Of a DNA stretch of 64,000 nt, positions 18,021 through 25,408 are shown piece after piece. Made by a program: the position numbers and the translations under genes. Position 1 is the first letter of the stretch. Every line of letters begins with the position of its first letter. The notes beneath the pieces were generated by a model, which had not been told where the DNA came from, did not search any database, and saw nothing but the letters and a program-made list of their open reading frames with translations. Source of the stretch: Methylobacterium radiodurans (lineage in GTDB: Bacteria; Pseudomonadota; Alphaproteobacteria; Rhizobiales; Beijerinckiaceae); assembly GCF_003173735.1 (NCBI RefSeq), contig NZ_CP029551.1, positions 5,347,001 through 5,411,000 of the forward strand, in the 5' to 3' direction.

Positions 18021-19090
18021 CAAAGAGCCTCGTCGGCGAGCCGGACCGTCTGGCCCTCGCTCAGGGAATGGGTGCCGGCGACGACGACGCGCTCGCCGGG
18101 CTCGACGCCGCCGGTCAGCGCGGCGAACCCGCTGCGGCGGCCCGCGACCGTGACGGGCCGGCGCGCGACCCGGGTGCCGGCCGCGTCCACGATCCAGACC
18201 GCGTCCCGGCCATCGGCACTGAGGATCGCTGTCTCGGGCAGCACGACGTGCGGCGCGACCTTGCGGGTCAGCCCGACCGTGATCGTCGCGCCGAGCCGGA
18301 AGGCGGCCGGCGGATCCTGCAGCGTCATGCGGATGCGCCGCGTGCGGGTGCTGGCGTCGGCAAACGGCGCGACCTCGCGCACCGTGCCGATCGCCGTCAC
18401 CTCGGGCGCGCTCTGGAGCGCCACGGTGAAGCGCTCGTCGCGCGGCATGGCCCCGAGCAGGTCCTCGGGGATGTCGACCACGGCTTCCCGCACCTCGGGG
18501 CGGGCCACGGTCACAATGGTCTGGCCGGCGGTGACGTCCTGGCCGACCTCGGCCCGGCGCTCGGTGACGACCCCATCAAAATCGGCCGTCAGCTCGGTGT
18601 AGCCGATCTGGTCACGGGCCTTCTGGAGACTCGCACGCATCTGGGCGAGCCGGGCCTGGGTGGTGTCGCGGTTGGCGGTCGCGGTGTCGAGCTGAGCCTG
18701 GGTGACGTTGCCGCCCTCGAACAGGCGGCGCACCCGCACGTCGGTGGCGGAGGCATTCTCGGCCTGGGCTGCGGCGTCGGCAACATCCGCCTCCGCCCGG
18801 GTCAGGGCGAAACGGGTCACGATCGGGTCGAGGGCCGCGAGGCGCTGGCCCTTGCGGACCACGTCCCCCACCGTCACGTCGCGCGCGACCACCCGGCCAC
18901 CGATGCGGAAGCCGAGCTGCGACTGGTAGCGCGGCTCGACCGTGCCGGCGAAGGGACCGAACCGCTCGGTATCGACGACCTTCGCGACGGTGTAGAGCAC
19001 CGGGCGGACCGGCGGCGCCTCGGGCGTCTCCTCCTTGCAGCCCGCGAGAGCCAGGATGGCGAGGGCGACGAGCGCGAGCGGAGGTCTCAT
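18020..19090 (-). CDS. RND efflux periplasmic adaptor lipoprotein (second adaptor)
   Basis: 356 residues. The signal peptide ends in a lipobox (ALAGC), so it is an inner-membrane-anchored lipoprotein. It has the lipoyl/barrel-sandwich halves (GFRIGGRVVARDVTVGDVVRKGQRLAALDP and FDGVVTERRAEVGQDVTAGQTIVTVA) split by an alpha-helical hairpin, then beta-barrel and membrane-proximal domains (VVVAGTHSLSEGQTVRL). It overlaps the first adaptor by 4 bases and the pump by 3. Confidence 0.9.
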   Translation of the reverse strand: MRPPLALVALAILALAGCKEETPEAPPVRPVLYTVAKVVDTERFGPFAGTVEPRYQSQLGFRIGGRVVARDVTVGDVVRKGQRLAALDPIVTRFALTRAEADVADAAAQAENASATDVRVRRLFEGGNVTQAQLDTATANRDTTQARLAQMRASLQKARDQIGYTELTADFDGVVTERRAEVGQDVTAGQTIVTVARPEVREAVVDIPEDLLGAMPRDERFTVALQSAPEVTAIGTVREVAPFADASTRTRRIRMTLQDPPAAFRLGATITVGLTRKVAPHVVLPETAILSADGRDAVWIVDAAGTRVARRPVTVAGRRSGFAALTGGVEPGERVVVAGTHSLSEGQTVRLADEAL

Positions 19091-20187
19091 CGGCCGGCCT
19101 CCGCGAGCGTGACCTTGAGACCCGGGCGCAGGAACTGGATGCCGGCGATCACCACCTCCTCGCCGGGCTTTACCCCGTCCTTGAGCGCGACGCTGTCCGG
19201 CGCGTAGCGCTCGATCGCGACGACGCGCGGCGCGACCGTGCCGTCGGCGGGATCGCGCACCCAGACGGCCGGCTGGCCGCGCCAGCGGTAGAGGGCAGAC
19301 CAGGGCAGTACCACCGCCTTGCGCTCTGCGAAACGGCCGCGCCCGATCACCACGGAGCCGAGCGACATGGCGGCGGGCGTCCCCTTTAGCCCCACCTTCA
19401 CCCGCACGGTGCCGGAGGCCGGATCGACGCTCGGCGCGATCTCGCGCACGGTGCCCACGCTGCGCACGTCCGGGTTCGCCTGAAGGGTGACGTCGACCGT
19501 CCCGGAATCCGGCGGTCCTGCGAGCAGCGCCTCGTAGACGTTGAAGACCGCGTCCCGCGGCCCGTCCTGGGCCACAGTGAGAACGGACTGGCCGGCCTGG
19601 ACCACCTGGCCGGTCTCCAGGGACCGGCTCAGCACGATCCCGGCGACGCCCGCCCGCAGCTCGGTGTAGGAGAATTGCTCGCGCGCGGTGCCGAGCGCGG
19701 CCTTGGCGGACTCGACGGCGGCTTGGCTGACGCGCAGCTGCTGCTCCGCGTTGTCGTAGGTGGAGCGGGTGGTGAAGCCGCTGGCGAGCAGCGATTTCTG
19801 GCGCTCGTAGGTGAGCCGGGCCTGGGTCGCCTGCGCCTCTGCGGAAGTCAGCACCGCCTCGGCATTGGCGAGGTTGGCGCGCTGCTCCTGCGGATCGAGC
19901 AGCGCCAGCACTTGGTCGGCGGTGACGTGGTCGCCGACCTCGACCCGGCGCTCGGCGATCTTGCCGCTCGTGCGGAACGAGACGCTGGTCTGCGCTTGGG
20001 CCTGGATGTCGCCGGTGAAGACCGCCTCGGAAGAGACCGCCGTCTCGGCCGCCACCTGTGTGCGCACGAGCGTCTGCGCGAGGAGCGGCACCGTCTCGGC
20101 TGCCGCGGGAGTGACACCGGCAAACGCCAGCGCCGCGAGGCCTAGCGCAACGCGATATTTCGGGAACGAACCGGACACGGCTGCCAT
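19087..20187 (-). CDS. RND efflux periplasmic adaptor (first adaptor)
   Basis: 366 residues with a signal peptide (hydrophobic 13-30, cleavage after PAAA) but no lipobox, unlike the second adaptor. Same architecture: SFRTSGKIAERRVEVGDHVTADQVLALLDP, helical hairpin of about 75 residues, GIVLSRSLETGQVVQAGQSVLTVA, barrel and C-terminal domain. It is first in the operon, 91 bp from the divergent TetR gene. Two different adaptors with one pump recall systems such as Pseudomonas TriABC. Confidence 0.9.
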   Translation of the reverse strand: MAAVSGSFPKYRVALGLAALAFAGVTPAAAETVPLLAQTLVRTQVAAETAVSSEAVFTGDIQAQAQTSVSFRTSGKIAERRVEVGDHVTADQVLALLDPQEQRANLANAEAVLTSAEAQATQARLTYERQKSLLASGFTTRSTYDNAEQQLRVSQAAVESAKAALGTAREQFSYTELRAGVAGIVLSRSLETGQVVQAGQSVLTVAQDGPRDAVFNVYEALLAGPPDSGTVDVTLQANPDVRSVGTVREIAPSVDPASGTVRVKVGLKGTPAAMSLGSVVIGRGRFAERKAVVLPWSALYRWRGQPAVWVRDPADGTVAPRVVAIERYAPDSVALKDGVKPGEEVVIAGIQFLRPGLKVTLAEAGR

Positions 20188-20245
20188 GACCTCAAACGTG
20201 GGGCCCTTGGGCTATCGCGGGGGAGACATATCCGCTAGCCTACCG

Positions 20246-20259
20246 ACCGTCCAGACGGT
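20246..20259. promoter_or_regulatory. Probable TetR operator between efflux operon and repressor gene
   Basis: A perfect dyad ACCGTC-CA-GACGGT lies in the 91-bp divergent gap, 20 bp before the regulator ATG and 59 bp from the first adaptor ATG. Size, symmetry and position are those expected of a TetR-family operator that could repress both directions. Binding is inferred. Confidence 0.6.
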
Positions 20260-20278
20260 TTCTCGAGAGTTGTGTACG

Positions 20279-20848
20279 ATGGCGCACATCCGGCGCGCGG
20301 ATCGCGCGGAGATCATCCTCGACGCGGCCGAGGCGCTGCTGCGCCGCTCGGACGCGCGGACGCTGACGATCGACGCCGTCGCCGCCGAGGCGCACCTCAG
20401 CAAGGGCGGGGTGCTGCACCATTACGCCTCGAAGGATGCGCTCATCGCGGCGCTCGCCGCCCGGCGGGTTGGGCTGATCCGCGACGGCATCGCCGGGCTG
20501 CTGGCCGCACAGCCGCCCGGCCCGGCGGCGCTGCCCCTGGCGGCGGTGGCCCACGCCCGGCAGGTCTACGCGGAGGAGTGCGGCTTTCCCGACGCGCTGC
20601 TCGTCGCCTCGGCCGAGAACCCGGCGGCGGTCGCAGGCTTTCGCGCCTTCCTGGCCGATCTCTTGGAGCAGATGGCAGCGCTCGGCTGCCGCTCGGGAGC
20701 GGGCGAGGCGCTGATCTTCTCGATCCTAGGGCTGATGCTCACCCGCTCGCTGGGCTTCCACCGGCTCGAGGGGGCGGAGGCCGGACGGCTGTTCGACGCA
20801 CTGGAAGCGCAGGCGCGCGCGCTCGGGACGCAGCAGGACGAAGACTGA
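20279..20848 (+). CDS. TetR/AcrR family transcriptional regulator
   Basis: 189 residues. The N-terminal helix-turn-helix is at about residues 10-55 (EIILDAAEALLRR ... LTIDAVAAEAHLSKGGVLHHYASKDALIAAL), with recognition helix KGGVLHHYA. The C-terminal ligand domain (60-185) is unassigned. Divergence from the two-adaptor RND operon and the dyad at 20246-20259 make it the likely local, drug-responsive repressor. The ATG at 20279 gives a natural N-terminus ahead of the HTH. Confidence 0.88.
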   Translation: MAHIRRADRAEIILDAAEALLRRSDARTLTIDAVAAEAHLSKGGVLHHYASKDALIAALAARRVGLIRDGIAGLLAAQPPGPAALPLAAVAHARQVYAEECGFPDALLVASAENPAAVAGFRAFLADLLEQMAALGCRSGAGEALIFSILGLMLTRSLGFHRLEGAEAGRLFDALEAQARALGTQQDED

Positions 20849-20863
20849 GCGCCCACCCGGAGG

Positions 20864-21069
20864 GCTCCCCCCTCTCCCCGCCGGGCAGGGAGAGGCCCGT
20901 GGGCACCCTGTCGTGTCCGCGGGGAGCGCAGGCGAAGCCGGAGCAGCGGTGAGGGGGTATCTCCCGAGGAGGCTCTTCCGGAACCGCCCCCTCACCTTCG
21001 CCTGCCGGCTCGCTCAGCCGACAACGAGGTCGGCTGGGCCCTCTCCCCGCATGGCGGGGAGAGGGGGTC
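20864..21069. repeat. Interspersed intergenic repeat, family 2, copy A
   Basis: The roughly 200-bp element fills the tail-to-tail gap between the tetR gene and the DUF442 gene. The ends are self-complementary (CCCTCTCCCCGC and GCGGGGAGAGGG-type arms), and a second internal pair (GGTGAGGGGG and CCCCCTCACC) flanks the core. A 28-base core at 20969-20996 is identical to 50779-50806 in copy B, in the same plus-strand orientation. No frame with coding character is seen. Confidence 0.8.
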
Positions 21070-21102
21070 CGCTGGTATCCGAAGGATTGTCCGAACGCCG
21101 CC

Positions 21103-21528
21103 TCAGGCGTTCGCGTCGAGCCAAGCCACCACGCCCGAGAGGTCGAACCCCCGCTCGGCACCGAAGGCGCGCACGTCCTCGCGGCGCATCCGGCCCGCCA
21201 GCACCTCGCCGATGACCCAGAGAGTGAGCGAGCGCGTGCCGCCGCGGCAATGGGCGAGGACGGGACCGGGCGAAGCCTCGACCGCTTCGTGGAAGCGCTG
21301 GGCCGCCTCGCGGGTGATGGTGGGCCCCGTCACCGGCAGGTCGAGATAGGCCATGCCGGCCCCCTCGGCCGCGCGCCGCTCGGCGGCGGATCCGGGCTGA
21401 GACGCCTCCTCGCCGTCCGGGCGGTTGTTGATGACGAGGCGCACGCCGCGCTCGGAGAGCGCCGCGATCTCCGCCTCGCTCGGCTGGTCGGCGACCGAGA
21501 GCTTGTCCGTGACGGGGGTGATCTTCAT
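21103..21528 (-). CDS. TIGR01244/DUF442 phosphatase-like protein
   Basis: 141 residues with a compact dual-specificity-phosphatase-like fold. The start MKITPVTDKLSVADQPSEAEI and VINNRPDGEE are typical of the DUF442 family (also seen fused to beta-lactamase-fold persulfide dioxygenases). The active loop HCRGGTRS has Cys and Arg separated by four residues, the family form, not CX5R. The substrate is unknown; sulfide metabolism is one possibility by family association. It is followed upstream (25 bp) by the zinc metallopeptidase on the same strand. Confidence 0.85.
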   Translation of the reverse strand: MKITPVTDKLSVADQPSEAEIAALSERGVRLVINNRPDGEEASQPGSAAERRAAEGAGMAYLDLPVTGPTITREAAQRFHEAVEASPGPVLAHCRGGTRSLTLWVIGEVLAGRMRREDVRAFGAERGFDLSGVVAWLDANA

Positions 21529-21553
21529 GGGCCTGCCTCGGTGCGCAGCGGCG

Positions 21554-22462
21554 TCAGTTGTTGGCCGTGCGGAAGGTGTCGCAGGAGCGGGTCTGGCCGC
21601 TCTTGTAGCCGGTCATGAACCAGCGCTTGCGCTGCTCGGACGAGCCGTGGGTGAAGGAATCGGGCACCGCGTAGCCGCGCGAGGCCTCCTGCAGCTTGTC
21701 GTCGCCGATCGCGTTGGCGGCCGCGAGCGCCTCGTCGATGTCCCCGGGCTCGAGCGCGTTCCACTTGTCGTTCGAGTTCTTGGCCCAGACGCCCGCGAGG
21801 CAGTCCGCCATCAGCTCGACGCGCACCGAGAGCGCGTTCGCCTCGCGCTTGCTGGACGCCTGCTGCTGGCGCGCCTGGACCTTGGGCAGGATGCCGAGCA
21901 CGTCCTGCACGTGGTGGCCGACCTCGTGCGCGATGACGTAGGCGTAGGCGAAGTCGCCCTTCACGCCGAACTTCGTGGCCATCTCCCGGAAGAAGGAGGT
22001 GTCGAGATAGACCTTCTTGTCGAGCGGGCAGTAGAACGGCCCCATCGCGGCCTGGGCCGAGCCGCAGCCGCTGCGGGTGCCGCCGGTGTAGAGCACCATC
22101 GTGGTCGGCGTGTACTGCTTGCCGGTCTGGTTCGGCAGGATCTGGCTCCACACGTCCTCGGTGTTGCCGAGGATCTTCGCGGCGAAGCGGCCAGAATCGT
22201 CGGTGGGCTTCTGGTTGCGCCGCTGCTGCGTCTGCGGATCGACGCGCTCCTCGCGGCTCTGGCCGCCGCCGCGGGTCATCTGCTCGGCGCCGCCGATCAG
22301 GATTGCCGGGTTGATGCCCGTGACCCAGCCGATGATCATCAGCACGACGATGGTGCCTATGCCGAGCCCCCCGGCGCCGCCGCCGGGGAAGCCCATGCCG
22401 CCCCCGCCCTCGCCGCGGCGATCCTCGACGTTGTCGGAACTCCGGAAATCGTCCCAGCGCAT
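21554..22462 (-). CDS. Neutral zinc metallopeptidase (YpfJ/KPN_02809 family)
   Basis: 302 residues. The N-terminus is MRWDDFRSSDNVEDRRGEGGGG, then a Gly-rich stretch and one membrane helix (about residues 30-52), and a C-terminal catalytic domain with HEVGHH near residue 178 (HExxH with a following His), CGSAQAAMGPFYCPLDKKVYLD, and GYAVPDSFTHGSSEQRKRWFMTGYKSG. These are the hallmarks of the YpfJ-type membrane peptidase. It is complete, and the ATG at 22462 is clear. Confidence 0.92.
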   Translation of the reverse strand: MRWDDFRSSDNVEDRRGEGGGGMGFPGGGAGGLGIGTIVVLMIIGWVTGINPAILIGGAEQMTRGGGQSREERVDPQTQQRRNQKPTDDSGRFAAKILGNTEDVWSQILPNQTGKQYTPTTMVLYTGGTRSGCGSAQAAMGPFYCPLDKKVYLDTSFFREMATKFGVKGDFAYAYVIAHEVGHHVQDVLGILPKVQARQQQASSKREANALSVRVELMADCLAGVWAKNSNDKWNALEPGDIDEALAAANAIGDDKLQEASRGYAVPDSFTHGSSEQRKRWFMTGYKSGQTRSCDTFRTANN

Positions 22463-22572
22463 GAGCCCGCCGCCCTTGCCACGCCACCGGACCGGCGGCC
22501 GCCTGCCACGCCGCCGGCCTTCCGGCGACCGTTAGTAATGGCCCGGCAAAAGCCCCGGTTCCGCCGGTACGG

Positions 22573-23439
22573 TCAAGCCTTTCCGTCGAGCGCGGCGCGC
22601 AGGAGGCGGAAATCGCGCCAGGCGAGCCGCTTCTGCACGGGCTGGCGCAGCAGGTAGGCCGGGTGGAGCGTTGCGAGCGCCCGCACCTCGCGGTTCGGCA
22701 GCCGGTAGGGGAAGAAGCGCCCGCGCGCCTTCAGGATGCCGTCCTTCGTGCCGGTCAGCGTCTGGGTCGAGGGAGAGCCCAGGCAGACGATCAGGTCGGG
22801 ATCGACCAGCTCGATCTGCCGCTCGATGAAGGGCCGGCAGACCGAGACCTCCTGCGGGGTTGGGTTGCGGTTGCCGGGCGGGCGCCAGGGCACGATGTTG
22901 GCGACGTAGGCTTCCGTGCGGTCGAGGCCGATCGCCTTCATCATCCGGTCGAGGAGCTGGCCGGACCGGCCCATGAAGGGCTTGCCGACCCGGTCCTCGT
23001 CGGCGCCGGGCGCCTCGCCCACGAACATCACCCGGGCCTCCGGGTTGCCGTCGGCGAAGACGAGGTTCTTGGCGGTGAAGCGCAGCGGGCAGGCGTCGAA
23101 GTCCCGCAGGATCGCCTCCAGTTCCGCCAGCGTCCCGGCCGCCCGCGCCCGGGCGCGGGCGTCGTTCGCCGCCTCGTCGGGCTTGGCCGCCGCCGACTGG
23201 CCGAAGGTGCTCTGCGGCGTCGGCCGGGGCGCGGGCGGCGCCTCGCCGCGCGGCGGCAGGGCCGGGCGTGCCGGCCTGGGCGCGGCCTGAGGCGGCGCGC
23301 GGCGCGGCGCGGGAGCCGGCGCGTCGGCCTCGCCGAAGCGGTCGTGCGGCTGCTCGTCGAGTGCCGCATCGACGCCGGACTCGGCGTGGAAATCCAGATA
23401 GGCGATGAGATCGTGCTGCGCGTCGCCGGGAGACGTCAT
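22573..23439 (-). CDS. Family-4-like uracil-DNA glycosylase with reduced Fe-S cysteines
   Basis: About 288 residues from the ATG at 23439 (MTSPGDAQHDLIAYLDFHAESGVD is a natural N-terminus; upstream Met codons only add non-conserved residues). A Pro/Ala-rich linker (about 30-85) precedes the catalytic domain with motif GEAPGADEDRVGKPFMGRSGQLLD and motif HPAYLLRQP, as in family 4 UDGs that remove uracil from DNA. Of the four usual cluster Cys residues I see the one in CPL and the one in VCRP. The first of the CxxC pair is Phe, and the fourth position appears to be Ile with a Cys two residues later. Confidence 0.85.
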   Translation of the reverse strand: MTSPGDAQHDLIAYLDFHAESGVDAALDEQPHDRFGEADAPAPAPRRAPPQAAPRPARPALPPRGEAPPAPRPTPQSTFGQSAAAKPDEAANDARARARAAGTLAELEAILRDFDACPLRFTAKNLVFADGNPEARVMFVGEAPGADEDRVGKPFMGRSGQLLDRMMKAIGLDRTEAYVANIVPWRPPGNRNPTPQEVSVCRPFIERQIELVDPDLIVCLGSPSTQTLTGTKDGILKARGRFFPYRLPNREVRALATLHPAYLLRQPVQKRLAWRDFRLLRAALDGKA

Positions 23440-23640
23440 GACGCTGATGTGGGGTATCATAAGCCTGTGGACAACGCAGGGCCGGGGCTGACAGGAGGCG
23501 GCAGGTTGGCGCGCCTCACCTGCCAAGCGTGGCTTGCCATCCTACCTTAGAACGGGTTGAGACCGAGGGCGACTGGGCCGAGACCGGCCCGCGCACGAAC
23601 AACAAGGCCGAAGGCCGACGAGAGGCAGGAGACACGGACG

Positions 23641-25314
23641 ATGGCGCTACCCGAACGCGAGGGCATGGATTTCGACGTGGTGATCGTCGGCGCGGGGCCG
23701 GCGGGTCTCGCCGCGGCGATCCGCCTGAAGCAGCGCGCCGCCGAATCCGGCGAGGAGATCAGCGTCGTCGTCGTCGAGAAGGGGTCCGAGGTCGGCGCGC
23801 ACATCCTCTCGGGCGCGGTGATCGATCCGTCCGGCCTCGACACCCTGGTGCCGGACTGGCGGGACGACCCGGAGCGCCCGCTCAAGACCGCGGTCGAGCG
23901 CGACGAGTTCATGTTCCTCACCAAGAACAGCGGCGTCACCCTGCCGAACCTGTTCTTCCCCAAGCTCATGTCGAACCACGGCAACTTCGTCGGTTCGCTC
24001 TCGAACGTGACGAAGTATCTGGGCCAGAAGGCCGAGGCGCTCGGCGTCGAGATCTATCCGGGCTTCCCGGCCGCGGAGGTGCTCTACGACGACCGGGGCA
24101 CCGTGATCGGCGTCGCCACGGGCGATCTCGGCATCGGCCGCTCGGGCGATCCGCGCGAGGACTACACCCGCGGCATGGAGCTGCGCGGCAAGTACACGAT
24201 CTTCGGCGAGGGCGCGCGCGGCTCGCTCACCAAGACGCTGATCGACCGCTTCAAGCTCAATGCGGGCCGCGACCACCAGAAATACGGCCTCGGCGTCAAG
24301 GAGCTGTGGCAGCTCGCTCCGGCCAAGTTCGAGCCCGGCCTCGTCCAGCACACGATGGGCTGGCCTCTGCCGAACAAGGCCGGCGGCGGCTCCTGGCTCT
24401 ACCATTTCGACGACCACCTGCTCTCGGTCGGCTTTGTCACGCACCTGAACTACGAGAACCCGACCCTGTCGCCGTTCGAGGAGTTCCAGCGCTTCAAGAC
24501 CCACCCGATGATCGCCGAGACCTTCGAGGGGGCCAAGCGCATCGGCTACGGCGCGCGCGCCATCATGGAAGGCGGCTGGCAATCCGTGCCGAAGCTCGTC
24601 TTCCCGGGCGGCTGCCTCGTCGGCGATTCCGCCGGCTTCGTGAACGTGCCGCGCATCAAGGGCTCGCACAACGCGGTGCTCTCCGGCATCCAGGCCGCGG
24701 ACGCGATCGGTGAGGCGCTCAAGGCCGGGCGCCAGGGCGACGAGCTGACCGCCTACGAGCAGGGCTGGCGCGACAGCCCGATCGGGCAGGACCTGAAGGC
24801 GGTGCGCAACGTCAAGCCGCTCTGGTCGAAGTACGGCACGCTGGTGGGCGTGGGGCTCGGCGGACTCGACATGTGGTCGAACACCATCCTCGACGCCTCG
24901 CCCTTCGGCACGCTCTCCCACGGCAAGCCCGACCACGCCTGCCTGAAGCCGCTCTCGGAGGTGACGCCGATCGTCTACCCGAAGCCGGATGGCAAGCTCA
25001 CCTTCGACCGGCTCTCCTCGGTCTACCTCTCGAACACGAACCACGAGGAGGATCAGCCGCCCCACCTGCAGGTGAAGGATCTCGGGCTTCAAAAGGCCTC
25101 GGAGCACGACGTCTTCGGTGGTCCCTCCGCGCGCTACTGCCCGGCAGGCGTCTACGAGTGGGTGGAGGATGCGGCCGCGAGCGGCGGCGTGCGTTACCAG
25201 ATCAACGCGCAGAACTGCGTCCACTGCAAAACCTGCGATATCAAGGACCCGAACCAGAACATCAACTGGGTCACCCCGGAGGGTCCGGGCGGCCCGAACT
25301 ACCCGAATATGTGA
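23641..25314 (+). CDS. etfD: Electron transfer flavoprotein-ubiquinone oxidoreductase
   Basis: 557 residues. It passes electrons from reduced ETF to ubiquinone at the inner membrane. The FAD motif GAGPAG is at residues 17-22. The quinone-site and FAD region contains GAHILSGAVIDP and FPGGCLVGDSAGFVNVPRIKGSHNAVLSG. The C-terminal 4Fe-4S domain has Cys in RYCPAGVYEW and QNCVHCKTCDIKDPNQNINW (four ligands in total). Full length and canonical. Members are called etfD, etf-QO or fixC-like by different authors. A hairpin follows the stop. Confidence 0.95.
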   Translation: MALPEREGMDFDVVIVGAGPAGLAAAIRLKQRAAESGEEISVVVVEKGSEVGAHILSGAVIDPSGLDTLVPDWRDDPERPLKTAVERDEFMFLTKNSGVTLPNLFFPKLMSNHGNFVGSLSNVTKYLGQKAEALGVEIYPGFPAAEVLYDDRGTVIGVATGDLGIGRSGDPREDYTRGMELRGKYTIFGEGARGSLTKTLIDRFKLNAGRDHQKYGLGVKELWQLAPAKFEPGLVQHTMGWPLPNKAGGGSWLYHFDDHLLSVGFVTHLNYENPTLSPFEEFQRFKTHPMIAETFEGAKRIGYGARAIMEGGWQSVPKLVFPGGCLVGDSAGFVNVPRIKGSHNAVLSGIQAADAIGEALKAGRQGDELTAYEQGWRDSPIGQDLKAVRNVKPLWSKYGTLVGVGLGGLDMWSNTILDASPFGTLSHGKPDHACLKPLSEVTPIVYPKPDGKLTFDRLSSVYLSNTNHEEDQPPHLQVKDLGLQKASEHDVFGGPSARYCPAGVYEWVEDAAASGGVRYQINAQNCVHCKTCDIKDPNQNINWVTPEGPGGPNYPNM

Positions 25315-25325
25315 GGGGTGCCGGT

Positions 25326-25362
25326 CGGAGGCGCCGGGCCGAGACGCGGCCCCGCGCCTCCG
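25326..25362 (+). terminator. Hairpin after ETF-QO gene
   Basis: Outer arms CGGAGGCGC and GCGCCTCCG (9 bp) and inner arms GGGCC and GGCCC form one long stem 11 bp after the stop. No T-run follows. It also precedes the Shine-Dalgarno of the next gene by about 34 bp, so termination would be partial if it occurs. Confidence 0.45.
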
Positions 25363-25408
25363 CTATGGTCCCGCCCGCGGCGGCCCTTGGCCGGCCCAAG
25401 GAGGCTCG

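Noticed and set aside
20849..21102. Possible CRISPR array or tRNA in the repeat-rich gap
   Set aside because: There are no regularly spaced direct repeats, and no cloverleaf with a T-loop GTTCRANYC could be folded. The structure is inverted-repeat in nature.
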